This document shows positions 25,545 to 36,470 of a stretch of DNA of 64,000 nt, piece by piece. How positions within the stretch are numbered: position 1 is the first letter of the stretch; the number at the start of each line of letters is the position of its first letter. The position numbers and the translations under genes are program-made. The notes below the pieces were generated by a model. It was not told the DNA's origin. It saw only the letters and a program-made list of their open reading frames with translations, and made no database searches. Source of the DNA: Chionoecetes opilio. Its lineage: Eukaryota > Arthropoda > Malacostraca > Decapoda > Majidae. The stretch is from assembly GCA_016584305.1 (NCBI GenBank), contig JACEEZ010020895.1:55001-119000 (forward strand), in the 5' to 3' direction.

Positions 25545-28288
25545 GGTTAACCCCTTCCACGCCCAGATTCTTTCCTTGGTAGTATAGTCATAGTAGGAGT
25601 CGTACGTAGTTACCCCTTCAAACGCCCAGATCTTTACCTTTGTGAGTTAGTGAGGATAGCCATTAAACCCCTCGCACGCCCAGACTTCCTATTTGTAGTA
25701 GTCAAGTAAGCATAAAACCTACACCTCCTCACGCAAAGACAGAATACAGCTATTCACTTCCTGGTTCAATGTTGGAGGAGACACTCTAAGTAGTAGGTAT
25801 AACCCCTTCACCAGCCACAGAGATACACATATTCGCCTTTGTAGAGTAAGTCTAGTAGTAGTTAACCCCAGTCACGACCAAGATCTTTCCTTTGTAGTGG
25901 TATAACGTCAAGTAGTAAAGTAAACCCCTTCACGCGCCAGATCACTTTCCGTTGTAGTAGTAGTAGTTAACCCTCCTCACGCCAGATCTTGCCTTTGTAG
26001 TAGTAGTAGTAGACCCCTTCACGCCCAGATCTTTCCTTTGTAGTAGTAGTAGTAGTAGTTAACCCCTTCACGCCCAGATCTTTCCTGCATTGTAGTAGTA
26101 GTAGTAGGAGTGTAGTTAACCCCTTCACGCCCAGAATCGTTCCTTTGTAGTAGTCTTCAGTAGTAGTATAGTTAACCCTTTCACGCCCCAGATCTTTCCT
26201 TAGTAGATAGTAGTAGTAGTTAACCCAACTTCACGCCCGAATCGTTTCCTTTCGTAGTATAGTAGTAGTAGTGCTAGTAACCCCTTCACGCCCAGATCCG
26301 CTTTACTTTGATAGTAGTAGTGTTAGTAGTTAAACCCCACTCACGCACACAGATCATTTCCTTTGTAGTAGTAGTAGTAGTAACCCCTTCACGCCCAGAT
26401 CTTTCCCTTTGTAGTAAGTAGTAAGTAGTAGTAGGTACCCTTCCACGCCAAGATCTTTCCTTGAGTAGTATAACCCTTCACAGCCAGATCATTTCCTTTG
26501 TGCAGTAGATAGTAGTTAGTAGTAGTAGTAGTAGCTTAACCTTTCACGCCCAGATCCTGCCTTCTGTCATAGTAGTAGTTAACCCCTTCACGCACCCAGA
26601 TCTTTCCTTTGTAGTAGTAGTAGTAGTAGTTGAACCCCTTCACGCCCAGATCTTTTCCTTTGTAGTAGTAGTAGAGTATTAACCCACTTCACGCCCAGAA
26701 TCTTTCCTTTGTAGTAGTCGTAGTAGTAGTAGTTAACCCATTGCACGGCCCAGATCATTTCCTTTTGGTAGAAATAGTAGTCAGTAGTAGTAGTAACCCC
26801 TTCACACCAAGATCTTTCCTTGGTAGTAGTAGTATAGTTAACCCTCACGCTCCAGAGATTGTTTCGTCAGATCTTCCCCCTTCTTTAGAGCAAAAGCCAA
26901 CTTGTAGTATAAGTAGTTAGTTAAACCTCTCACGCCCAGATCTTTCCTTTGTTAGTAGTAGTAGTTAAGTAGTAGTTAACCCCTTCACGCCCCAAGATCT
27001 TTCTTATTTAGTAGTAGTCAGATAGTAGTAGTTTAAAAAACCCCTTCACGCCCAGATCTTTACCTTTTTGAGTAGTAGAGTAGTTAGTAGTTAACCCTTC
27101 GCACGACCACGACTCTTTCCACTTGGTGTACTTAGTAGTAGTAGTATAAACCCTTCACGCCCAGATCTTTCCATTTTGTAGTATAGTAGATAGTAGTAGT
27201 AGTAAGTTACCACTAAAGCCACCAAATCTTCCTTTTGTAGGTAGTAGAAGTTTAGTAGTGTAACCCTTCACGGCCACCAGATCTTTCGCCTTGTAAGTAA
27301 GTAGTCAGTAGTAGTAGTAGTTAACCCCTAACGCCCAGATCTTTCCTGTAGTAGTAGTAGTAGTAGGTAGTAACCCCTTCAACACCCAGTGATCTTTCCT
27401 TTGATTAGTAGTAGTAGTAGTTAAACCCCTTCACGCCCAGATCTTCCTTTTGTTAGAAGTAGTGGTATAGTTAAACCCCTTCACGCCCCAAGATCTTTCC
27501 CTTTGATGTCATAGTAGAGTAAGTAGTAGTAGTTAACCCTTCACGCGCCCAGATCTTTTCCTTTTGTGTCAGTAGTAGTAGGTAGTAGGTAGTAGTAGTA
27601 GTAGTTAGACCCCCTTCAAGCCTAAGATCTTATCCTTTGAAGTAGTTAGTACGTAGTTAACACATTCACGCCCAGATTTTTCCTTTGTAGTAGTAGTAGT
27701 AGTAGTTACGCCCCTTCACGCCCAGATCTTCCTTTGTACGTAGTAGTAGTAGTTATAGGAGTAGTTAAACCCCTTCACGCCCCAGATCTTTCCTTTGTAG
27801 TAGTAGTTAGTAGGCTAGTAGTTAACCCCTTCACGCCCAGATCTTCTCCCTTTGTGAGTAGTAATGTAGTAGTAGTAGTTAACCCCTTCACGCCCCAGAT
27901 CTTCCTTTGTAGTAGTAGTAGTTAACCCCTTCACGCCCAGATCTTCACCTTAGTAGTGAGTAGTAGTAGTTCTAACCCCTTCACACGCCCCCAGACACTT
28001 CCTTATGATGTAGTAGTAAGTGCCGTAGTAGTAGTAACCCTTCCACGCCCAGACTCTTCCTTTTGTAGCTCTAGTAAGGAGTTAAGCCCTTTCCAGACGC
28101 CCAGATCTATTCCTATAGTAGTCAGTAGTAAGTAGTTAACCCTTTCACGCCCAGATCTTTCCTTGTAGTCGTAAGTAGGTTAAACCCTTAACGCCGCCCG
28201 ATAATTCCTTTGTAGTATGTAGTAGTTAACCCACCCTATCACCACCCACGATTTCTTTCCTTAGTAGTAGAGTCAGTAGTAGTAGTGA
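25545..28288 (+). repeat. D1 array: piggyBac-like MITE end plus (GTA)n, about 50 units
   Basis: Units of roughly 45-60 bp start TTAACCCCTTCACGCCCAGA, continue TCTTTCCTTTG, and end in a variable TAGTAGTAG run. The first 30 or so bases equal the left end of the TTAA-flanked MITE whose body closes the array at 28289-28524. Small indels are abundant and differ from unit to unit, more than in the sister array at 34497. Confidence 0.9.
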
Positions 28289-28524
28289 CACCCACTTCAC
28301 GCCCAGATACTTTCAATGGCATATATAAAAAAATTTGTATGGTGTCGAAGCCATAAACCTAGTACCCCCCGAAAAGCAACTAATATACCAATATGAGTTA
28401 TTGGAACAAGGATACTAACAGGCATGATCAGCTAGTAAAATATATGCTTATGTCACTAATCAAATCCCTGTAATCCGGCACCCATAATTACAATGGCATT
28501 AACGTTCTGGGCCTCAACGGGGTT
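28289..28524 (+). mobile_element. piggyBac-like MITE body, copy P1 (end of the D1 array)
   Basis: It continues from the last array unit (TTCACGCCCAGAT) through AACAAGGATACTAACAGG to ACGTTCTGGGCCTCAACGGGG, the opposite MITE end. The right flank is TTGACATGG rather than TTAA, the same as in P2. Confidence 0.75.
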
Positions 28525-28749
28525 GACATGGCGAGATACGGGAGGTGTCGGGAAAACAGGAGGTTGCACACTCATCATATCGGGGTCTGTTTGGGCGTAA
28601 TTGTGTGGTGGTGGTTTTGTCTTATAGGGTTTTCCAGTGCTAGGGATTGTTGAATGTGACTCAAAATGTATCATCAGTAGTGTGGAGCGTCGTTGTTCCT
28701 TCTGGCAGTTTGGGAGGCTTTCTCCCAGGGTCAGGGACAGCACGGCTTT

Positions 28750-29840
28750 TCTTTACGAAGTGCAATTGTTTTGTATAAACGTGCTTTCAGTTTGTTATTA
28801 AAGTGCGGTTTTTTTTAAAGTGCAATTTTTTTTAAGTGCATTTTTTTTAAGTGCACTTTTTTTTAAACGTGCATTTTTTTATAAGAGCGTTTTTTTTACA
28901 AAGTGCGCTTGTAATTTTAAAGTGCGTTTTTAAAGTGCATGGTTCTATTAAGTTTGCACTATTTTTTTTTTAACAGCTCATAGCCATGTTTTTTAAAGTG
29001 CATTTTTTTAAAGTGCATTTTTTTAAAGTGCATTTTTTTCTAAGTCATTTTTCTCTAAGTGCATGTTTTCGATGTGCATTTTTTTCGAAGTGCATTTTTT
29101 CGAAGTGCATTTTTTTCGAAGTGCATTTTCTTCGATGTGCATTTTTTTCGAAGTGCATTTTTCGAAGTGTATTTTTTTTCGATGTGCATTTTTTCGATGT
29201 GCATTTTTTTCGAAGTGCATTTTTTTTCGAAGTGCATTTTCTTCGAAGTGCATTTTTTTCGAAGTGCATTTTTTTCGAAGTCATTTTTCTCTAAGTGCAT
29301 TTTTTCGAAGTGCATTTTTTCGAAGTGCATTTTTTTCGAGGTGCATTTTTTCGAAGTGCATTTTTTTCGAGGTGTATTTTTTCGAAGTGCATTTTTTTCG
29401 AGGTGCATTTTTTCGAAGTGCATTTTTTTCGAGGTGCATTTTTTCGAAGTGCATTTTTTTCGAAGTGCATTTTTTCGAAGTGCATTTTTTCGAAGTGCAT
29501 TTTTTCGAAGTGCATTTTTTTCGAGGTGCATTTTTCCGAAGTGCATTTTTTTCGAAGTGCATTTTTTCGAAGTGAATTTTTTTCGAAGTGAATTTTTCGA
29601 AGTGTAATTTTTTCGAAGTGCATTTTTTCAAGTGAATTTTTTCGAAGTGCATTTTTTTCGAGGTGCATTTTTTCGAAGTGCATTTTTTCGAAGTGCATTT
29701 TTTCGAAGTGCATTTTTTTCGAAGTGCATTTTTTCGAAGTGCATTTTTTTCGAAGTGCATTTTTTCGAAGTGCATTTTTTCGAAGTGTATTTTTTTCGAA
29801 GTGCATTTTTTCAAGTGCATTTTTTTCGAAGTACTTTTTT
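28750..29840. repeat. T-rich 16-bp tandem array (D1)
   Basis: About 55 well-kept copies of AAGTGCATTTTTTTCG (15-17 bp as the T run varies) from about 28985, preceded by degenerate copies (AAAGTGCG, AAGTGCA) from about 28790. Because 16 is not a multiple of three and the unit lacks stops, several frames stay open on both strands; none is a gene. Confidence 0.92.
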
Positions 29841-30653
29841 TTTTAATTCATATATTCTTATAGTCATTATACTCATAAACAAATTGAAAATTATCCTGTA
29901 CAAATTTTAAGATCTCTTGGCTGGACTAAGCCCCCAATGTTTCAAGATCCTAAATACGCCCCTGTTAACAGGTATGCCTACTGCCACCCTCCTGGATATC
30001 CAAAGAATGCCGCCCAGTAAGATTTGCTTCAAAATTGCTCTGGGGTGTGGGGAGCAGAGGAGTGAGAGCAGAGCCACGGCCAGTGCAGGAGGCCGAGGGA
30101 GGTCACATCACTCGCTGGTCAGGTAATGTGGCTATTGATTGCTTTTTAAATGTTTGATATAATGATTGAATCTATTGATTTGCTCTAATACCCACCACTG
30201 ATCTGATCCTAGAATATACCCTTCTATGTGGCATCAGAGTGGCCCCGCTTGCCTAGTGCCCCCCAGGTACCCCCCATGGATAGATACCCAGCCACGCCAC
30301 TGCTAACAAAGCAAGCCTGTCCTTTAACAACCCACAAACTACGCAGCAAAAAAAAAAAATCCTCCCCACAATCTTCTGCGACGTTGTTAAGGAGTTCGAA
30401 GCACTAACGAACCCTATCAATATAAGCTTTAAAAATATACTGCAAAACTATACCAACACTATTACTAACTCACATTTACTAAACATTTAAGACTTAGATA
30501 ACGTTACAGGTCAATAATATTGGTCAAAGGTCAACAGGTCAGGGCGTGGGAAGGAAATAAGGGAAAGGTTTAGTGTTTCGAAGCAGTGTTGAACAGAGTT
30601 GACCTGCTTGAGTATTCCGGGGCGAGAGGTAGTCGAGGCCGCGCCAGCGATCA

Positions 30654-30768
30654 AGCAGGGTGTGTGTGTGTGCAGGGCAGCTGGGAGGAGGAAGCAGGGT
30701 GTGTGTGTGCAGGGCAGCTGGGAGGAGGAAGCAGGGTGTGTGTGCAGGGCAGCTGGGAGGAGGAAGGG
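30654..30768. repeat. 35-39-bp minisatellite (D1)
   Basis: Three copies of a unit containing GCAGGGTGTGTGTG, CAGGGCAGCTGGGAGG and AGGAA. The paralogue at 37314-37500 has about five. Confidence 0.85.
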
Positions 30769-30873
30769 GATGATTTTTGGCCAAACAACGCTTTATTTTG
30801 TTGCTGTTCAACATATTTCTGCAGTGCAAGTTAAGTAGAGAGAGAAAGGGAAGGAGTGGGAGGAATGAGTGGG

Positions 30874-31055
30874 CAGTGGCGGGTCTAGGGGGAGGCCACG
30901 GCCACCCCAGACATCTCATTGGCCACCCCAGATCTGAGTCAGAGGTCAAATGAAAATTCAACCATTTCTTTGTAATGGCTACGCCCTGGCCACCCCACAC
31001 TAGATCTGTGTCCAGCCTTGGCCACCCCTGTCACCATGTCCTGGCGGCGCCGCTG
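30874..31055. mobile_element. hAT-type MITE (D1 copy)
   Basis: Starts CAGTGGCGGGTCTAGG and ends GGCGGCGCCGCTG. The left flank is TGAGTGGG; the right flank is altered here (TGGGGTGG) but is an exact TGAGTGGG in the D2 copy. Confidence 0.72.
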
Positions 31056-31363
31056 TGGGGTGGGGGAGGGAGGGAGAGCTTACGTGTGATTTGAGGTTTT
31101 TTAGTCTCCCTGCAAAGTAATGGCTGTTGCCTCTCTCTCTTCCTCTCTCTTTTCTCCTCTCTCCTTCTTCTCCTTCTTCTCCTTACTTATGTCGGTTCTG
31201 TCTATCTTATCATCTCTTAGAAAAGGTTAATAAGATTAGACACCCTGTGTGTGTGTGTGTGTGTGTGTACAAGTCCTGTATTTGATGTATTTTTAATCAC
31301 TTATTTATTTCTCCTTCATGGCATCTGACCTCTCTGTTCTAATGTATTTCCCCTATCTATTCA

Positions 31364-31640
31364 GCACCTCCGTGGTGTAGTGGTTAGCGCGCCTACCTAA
31401 GAATCTGCGGGCCCTGGTTCGAATCCCGGCCAGGGCAGTCGGCGGCCAGCCCACCAAGCTGTTCATCCTTCCTTTCATGGATGGTGGATAAATGGGTACC
31501 TGGGGAAACCTGGGGAAGGTAACTGTGGTAACCCGGGTGTCACACTAGCCCTGTGTCCCGGGGTACCACAGGCTCAAGGGCTGATGCCACGGAGATGAGC
31601 ACCGAGGCCATGCGCAGCTCAGCGTATGCCCTTTATAGGT
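31364..31640 (+). mobile_element. tRNA-derived SINE
   Basis: A tRNA-like head has the A box TGGTGTAGTGG (31373-31383) and an exact B box GGTTCGAATCC (31416-31426). It is followed by a tRNA-unrelated body (TGGGTACCTGGGGAAACCTGG, split by small changes) ending near GCCCTTTATAGGTAGG. The 5' and 3' arms of the head do not pair as an acceptor stem, so it is a SINE rather than a tRNA gene. Confidence 0.85.
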
Positions 31641-31780
31641 AGGTATATTCTTCCTATGTATATATTTTGTATGACCTCTGTCTGGCACATTGCAATACTT
31701 TTTTATGTATTTTAATCAATCGTTTATTTAGACATTGAAAATACCCCGTACAATCAAGGCCTAGATTTAAAAAGGAAATA

Positions 31781-31921
31781 GGGAAAAACTGGTTCACAAA
31801 TAGGATGGTAAAGGATTGACATGGACTCAGTAGACAGGTAGTTAGTGGGGAGTCATTAGGGAGCTTTAAAAGGAGGCTGGACAGCTTTATGGATGGGGAT
31901 GAAAGGTGGATGTAGGTAGTG
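31781..31921 (+). pseudogene. LINE 3 reverse-transcriptase C-terminal fragment
   Basis: The frame reads NWFTNRMVKD, a stop replacing Trp, then HGLSRQVVSGESLGSFKRRL and DSFMDGDERWM, then TAG at 31913. The pattern (NRVV-W-LP-VV-A-S-FK-RLD) is the usual C terminus of CR1-like LINE proteins. A second copy lies on the minus strand at 60380-60590. Its 3' tail is displaced to 33322-33376 by two nested insertions. Confidence 0.75.
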
Positions 31922-31925
31922 TTAA

Positions 31926-32810
31926 AGTAATCGTCCAGACCCATTTTTTCTTTGCATAATTATGTTGAATGTTCATTCAAAATACCTAATCCACAAAAAA
32001 TTATTCATTTCCACGCCTTATTTCCCTAAAAACATGACTTTTGTAAAAAGCGTGGGAAAAACAACAGCCCCATTCCAGCCGTGGCGCGAAACTTGCTGGC
32101 GACGTCACACGAGTCAGCCTCCCAGCCCTGCCTGATACAGATGCACGGAGACTCGGAGAAAGATGTAGTACTTGGGGAATTTTGGGTGTTTCTGATATTT
32201 TTTTTTTGCGATGTGGCATATACTTGCATCCTTCATGGATACAGCAAGAAAGCTGTGCCTTTGCAGAGAGCTTAGCATCCATTTCTGACCTATTTGACCA
32301 TGATAATGTCTGTGCAGCGCCTGACAGTGGCGGGTGAGAGGAGCGCGGCTAGACAATGTGCTTCACACCGCGCTCCTCTCACCCGCCACTGTCAGGCGCT
32401 GCACAGACATTATCATGGTCAAATAGGTCGGAAATGGATGCTAAGCTCTCTGCAAAGGCACAGCTTTCTTGCTGTATCCATGAAGGATGCAAGTATATGC
32501 CACATCGCAAAAAAAAAATATCAGAAACACCCAAAATTCCCCAAGTACTACATTTTTCTCCGAGTCTCCGTGCATCTGTATCAGGCAGGGCTGGGAGGCT
32601 TACTCGTGTGACGTCGCCGAGCTGTGGTGCGTCGTCTGCTGATAAACAGTTGTGTTTTGAGAGCTCGGGGAATTTACAGATTTTGAATGCGGATCATTTA
32701 AAAACGGGTGACTGGATGCAAAATGTGACAACATAGTGTTGATATACTCGATCATGGCTATATTTTGACTGCATTAAATCAGGAATGATGAAATGGTCTG
32801 GACGATTACT
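31926..32810. mobile_element. TTAA-flanked palindromic DNA element (885 bp) inserted in LINE 3
   Basis: The ends are AGTAATCGTCCAGACC-type inverted repeats flanked by TTAA (31922-31925 and 32811-32814). The core is a near-perfect palindrome: 32091-32345 pairs with 32368-32622, separated by about 22 bp. TTAA duplication suggests mobilisation by a piggyBac-like enzyme, but the termini lack the usual CCC. No coding frame. Confidence 0.75.
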
Positions 32811-32814
32811 TTAA

Positions 32815-33321
32815 AGCCGGCCACACACACACCGGCGCGGCCTGTCCGGCCGACGAAAAGGGGCGTGGCTAGAGGCGGCCGGTGTGTGTGTGGGGGTGTT
32901 TTTCATCCGGCGGGGCCTGTCGCAGCGGCCGGATGAAAATCAGTCGACGCTTGAAAATTCCGTCCGGCGCGGCCTGCCGCCTGCGTGTGTGTGGGTGCCT
33001 TCCGGCGCGGCCCTCCCCTCGCTCGGCCAGATAATGACTAATTGTACCAGTTATAATTGTATTTATGATAATATAGGTGTTATATATGACGTATTATATA
33101 TAGTATTACGTATTATATATAGGTATTATATATGGCTGCACATGCAGCCATCACCAACAAGTCATTGTCAGACAGCAGATTCATGTTGTCACCACGGTGG
33201 TCCGACGTGTACTGTATATTTTCATGAGGCGGCCGGTGTGTGTGTGGGTCTCGTCCGGCGAACGATGCCCCGCCACTTTTTGTCGGCCGGACAGGCCGCG
33301 CCGGTGTGTGTATGGCCGGCT
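32815..33321. mobile_element. CCGGCC inverted-repeat element nested beside the TTAA element (about 507 bp)
   Basis: The left AGCCGGCCACACACACACCG and the complement of the right CGGTGTGTGTATGGCCGGCT match for about 50 bp, including GCGCGGCCTGTCCGGCCGAC. It lies between the right TTAA of the outer element and the LINE tail GTAACAGGAACTACC. Internal CCGGCGCGGCCTG motifs are repeated. The middle is AT-rich (TATATA). Confidence 0.72.
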
Positions 33322-33376
33322 TTAGTAACAGGAACTACCACGTGTAGGTTTCACGGCCTCATGTAGCTTCCTTATT
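33322..33376 (+). mobile_element. LINE 3 3'-end remnant
   Basis: GTAACAGGAACTACC through CATGTAGCTTCCTTATTTT matches the 3' end of the minus-strand copy at 60395-60446. It resumes the LINE interrupted at 31921. Confidence 0.75.
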
Positions 33377-33479
33377 TTCTGATGTGCACAAGGGTGTGAG
33401 TGACCCTACAACCCAGGGTGAGTTAACCTGGGATTTACATGTCTAGAAAATATATATTTCTAGAATCTATAGGTGAAGC

Positions 33480-33600
33480 AAACCCTTAATTACTAAATCG
33501 ACTAACTAATTACTATAAATTACTATTAACTATACTAACTAGCTATTAACTAACTAATTACTATACTAACTCATTACTATTAACCACTTAATAAACCTCT
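33480..33600. repeat. low-complexity ACTAATTACTA-rich tract
   Basis: Irregular repeats of CTAACTAATTACTAT; no further interpretation. Confidence 0.7.
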
Positions 33601-33749
33601 TCATTTTTTTCTGATCTTAGTTTCTTAGTTATAAAGTTTTGATGTCATTTTTTTCGGGCATATTTTTCAGTTTTTTTTTAGTCATTCTCATCGTTTTGTT
33701 TTTCCTTTCATATTTATTTTGTTCTCTTATCTTAGACCTTCCATGTTCT

Positions 33750-33756
<7 letters not shown>

Positions 33757-33827
<71 letters not shown>
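33757..33827. repeat. (CT)n microsatellite
   Basis: Pure CT repeats. The following sequence (CACATAGTTTAGTTTTTCC) is shared with 38247 onward in D2. Confidence 0.97.
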
Positions 33828-33830
<3 letters not shown>

Positions 33831-33984
33831 TAGTTTAGTTTTTCCTTTCATATTAATTTTTTTCTCTTATAGTTTTGTTTTTCCTTTTATACTTTTTATA
33901 CATGAAGAAACCCATTGTACCACCACACCCTTACCTTCCCTCCCCCGCCATTACCCCCTTACCATCCCCTAGCACCACCCTGCC

Positions 33985-34195
33985 CTTCATCATTCACCCT
34001 TCATCCCTTCATCATTCACCCTTCATCCCTTCATCATTCACCCTTCATCTCATCATCATTCACCCTTCATCTCATCATCATTCACCCTTCATCCCTTCAT
34101 CATTCACCCTTCATCCCATCATCATTCATCCCATCATCATTCATCCCTTCATCATTCACCCTTCATCTCATCATCATTCACCCTTCATCAACCCA
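33985..34195. repeat. 22-23-bp minisatellite
   Basis: About ten copies of TTCATCATTCACCCTTCATC with CC or TCA endings. D2 keeps only two or three (38415-38460). Confidence 0.88.
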
Positions 34196-34299
34196 TCCCC
34201 TAGCCTAGCATCACCCTCTTCCCCACCACACACCCAAACCCTCCCCCTTTCCCCCCTCCATTAGCCCCTTACATCATGTTGCAGGTCTTGAAGCAGCAG

Positions 34300-34490
34300 T
34301 GAGTCCAGACAGTCCATGGCCAGACAGTGGAGGGAGGGCTGAGGCGGCCGTGTGGGGGCAGAGGAGGGAGTCCAGACAGGCCATGGCCAGACAGTGGAGG
34401 GAGGGCTGAGGCGGCCGTGTGGGGGCAGAGGAGGGAGTCCAGACAGTCCATGGCCAGACAGTGGAGGGAGGGCTGAGGCGGCCGTGTGGG
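34300..34490. repeat. 67-bp minisatellite, about three copies (D1)
   Basis: The unit contains GGCCAGACAGTGGAGGGAGG, GCTGAGGCGGCCGTGTGGGG, and GCAGAGGAGGGAGTCCAGAC. The same unit is at 39780-40145. It ends abruptly at the N at 34492. Confidence 0.9.
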
Positions 34491-34491
34491 C

Positions 34492-34492
34492 N
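34492..34492. other. ambiguous base at the D1/D2 junction
   Basis: A single N lies exactly where the 67-bp minisatellite of D1 stops and the TTAACCCCTTCACGCC array of D2 begins. The join may be an assembly artefact. Confidence 0.9.
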
Positions 34493-34496
34493 GATT

Positions 34497-34896
34497 TAAC
34501 CCCTTCACGCCCAGATTTTTCTTTGTAGTATAGTAGTATTTTAACCCTCACGAGATTTTTGTGTTATATGTTAACCCCTTCACGCCCAGATCTTTCCTTT
34601 GTATAGTAGTTACCCCTTCACGCCGTCTTTTTGTTGTAGTAGTTAACCCCCTTAAACGCCCAGATTTTCCTTTGTGTAAGAAAGTAGTTAACCCTTCACC
34701 CCAATTTTCTTTGTAGTAGTAGTGGGTTAACCCTTCACGCCCAGATTTTTCCTTTGTAGTAGTAGTAGTAGTTAACCCCTTCACCCCCAATCTTCCTTTG
34801 TATAGTAGTATTAACCCCTTCAGCCCAATCTTTCCTTTGTAGTAGTAGTAGTAGTAGTGGTAGTAGTTAACCCCTTCACGCCCAGATCTTTCCTTT

Positions 34897-34939
<43 letters not shown>
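34497..34939 (+). repeat. D2 array: piggyBac-like MITE end plus (GTA)n
   Basis: About ten units of the same design as 25545-28288 (TTAACCCCTTCACGCCCAGA plus GTAGTAGTA). The rightmost GTA run, just before the MITE body, is the longest and purest. Confidence 0.9.
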
Positions 34940-34940
<1 letters not shown>

Positions 34941-34943
34941 TAA

Positions 34944-35152
34944 CCCCTTCACGCCCAGATCTTTCCTTGGTTATAAAAAATTGTAATGTTGTCGAGCCAT
35001 AAAATTACGAAAAGTAACTGGATATACCAAATTAGTTAGTGGACAAGGATACTAAACAGTTGGTCATAGATATAAAATATTGCTTATTGTCACTAAAAAT
35101 CCTGTAATGGCACCCAAATTACCATGGAAATAACGTTCTGGGCCTCAAGGGG
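34944..35152 (+). mobile_element. piggyBac-like MITE copy P2
   Basis: Left TTAA at 34940-34943. The body contains AAATTAGTTAGTGGACAAGG and ends ACGTTCTGGGCCTCAAGGGG. The right side reads TTGACATGG, as in P1. Confidence 0.82.
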
Positions 35153-35349
35153 TTGACATGGCGGATACGGGAGGTGTGGGATAAAGGGAGTTGCACACTA
35201 TCATCTCGGGTTCTGTTTGGGTGTCATTATTGATGGGGTTTTGTTTATAGGGTTTCCAGGTGCTAGGGTTTGTTGAATGTGACTCAAATTTATCAGTGAC
35301 TGTTTCTGGCAGTGTGGGAGGCTCTCCCAGGGTCAGGGACGCACGGCTT

Positions 35350-35812
35350 TTCTTACAAGTGCATTTTTTTCCAAGTGCATTTTTTTCGAAATGCATTTTT
35401 TTCCAAGTGCATTTTTTTCGGAGTGAATTCTTTTCTAAATCCATTTTTTTGAAAGTGCATTTTTTACAAAGTGCATTTTTTTCAAAGTGCATTTTTTTCA
35501 GAGTGCATTTTTTTCAAAGTGCATTTTATTCGACGTGCATTTTTTTCGAAGTGCATTTTTTTCGAAGTGCATTTTTTTCGAAGTGTATTTTTTTCGAAGT
35601 GTATTTTTTTCGAAGTGCATTTTTTTCGAAGTGTATTTTTTTTTAAGTGCATTTTTTTCGAAGTGTATTTTTTTCGAAGTGTATATTTTTCGAAGTGCAT
35701 TTTTTCGAAGGGCATTTTTTCGAAGTGCATTTTTTCGAAGGGCATTTTTTTCGAAGTGCATTTTTTCGAAGTGCATTTTTTCGAAGGGCATTTTTTCGGA
35801 GTGCATTTTTTT
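35350..35812. repeat. T-rich 16-bp tandem array (D2)
   Basis: About 29 copies of the AAGTGCATTTTTTTCG unit, with variants TCCAAG, TCAAAG and GGGCATT. Flanks match those of the D1 array on both sides. Confidence 0.92.
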
Positions 35813-36117
35813 ATATTCCTATTTTCTTATATTCATTATATTCATAAACAAATTGAAAATTATCCTGTAAAAATTTGAAGATCTCTTGGCTGGGCTCCAA
35901 TGTTTCAAGATCCTAAATACTTCCCGAATCTAATCTGCAATAGTTTGTATCTCTACTGTTCCTATTTCTGTATCAGAGAGTGCCTCGCTAACGTCATCCC
36001 CCCTGAAGGTGCTGATGGATGTCTGGGCTCCCACGTGAGGCGGCAGTGTGGGGGAGGAGGCAGAACCCCTTCATGCTTGTGACAGTGACCTCAAGAACAT
36101 TAGAAGATTATAGCCTT

Positions 36118-36470
36118 TTTTATTTATTAGGGTCAAAATGCAGTAAGGAAGCCACGCCCCCTGCCTGCCCTTCTTTTTCTACGGGCAGCTGATTGGTGCA
36201 TTCCTCGTATCATCACTACCAATCACAATATCTTCACTACTTAACAGCGTGTGACCACTGGACAGCAATCTTCACTACAGAGGGTGTTTTGATTTTGTCA
36301 CCCTCTGTAGTGAAGATTGCTCTGTCCAGTGGTCACGCCGCTGTTAAGTAGTGAAGATATTGTGATTGGTAGTGATGATACGAGGAATGCACCAATCAGC
36401 TGCCCCGTAGCATAGAGGGGGGCGGGGGGCGTGTTTCCCTTTACTGGATTTGGACCCTAATAAAAAAAAT
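36118..36470. mobile_element. palindromic foldback element
   Basis: TTATTAGGGTC (36124) is answered by GACCCTAATAA (36453). The inner arms CAGCTGATTGGTGCATTCCT through TTCACTACAGAGGGTG are near-perfect complements, with a loop near 36282-36300. A weaker match continues outward to about 36085 and 36505. It lies between D2 blocks that have no counterpart in D1. Confidence 0.75.

Noticed and set aside
29055..29820. Several 160-180-codon Phe-rich and Lys-rich frames on both strands
   Set aside because: All are frames of the 16-bp T-rich array.
31364..31437. Functional tRNA gene
   Set aside because: A and B boxes are present, but the acceptor-stem arms do not pair and a SINE body follows.
34283..34310. 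Exon starting after TGTTGCAG in D1
   Set aside because: The D2 version is open for 28 codons, but the D1 version has an in-frame TGA at once and the following minisatellite changes frame every 67 bp.
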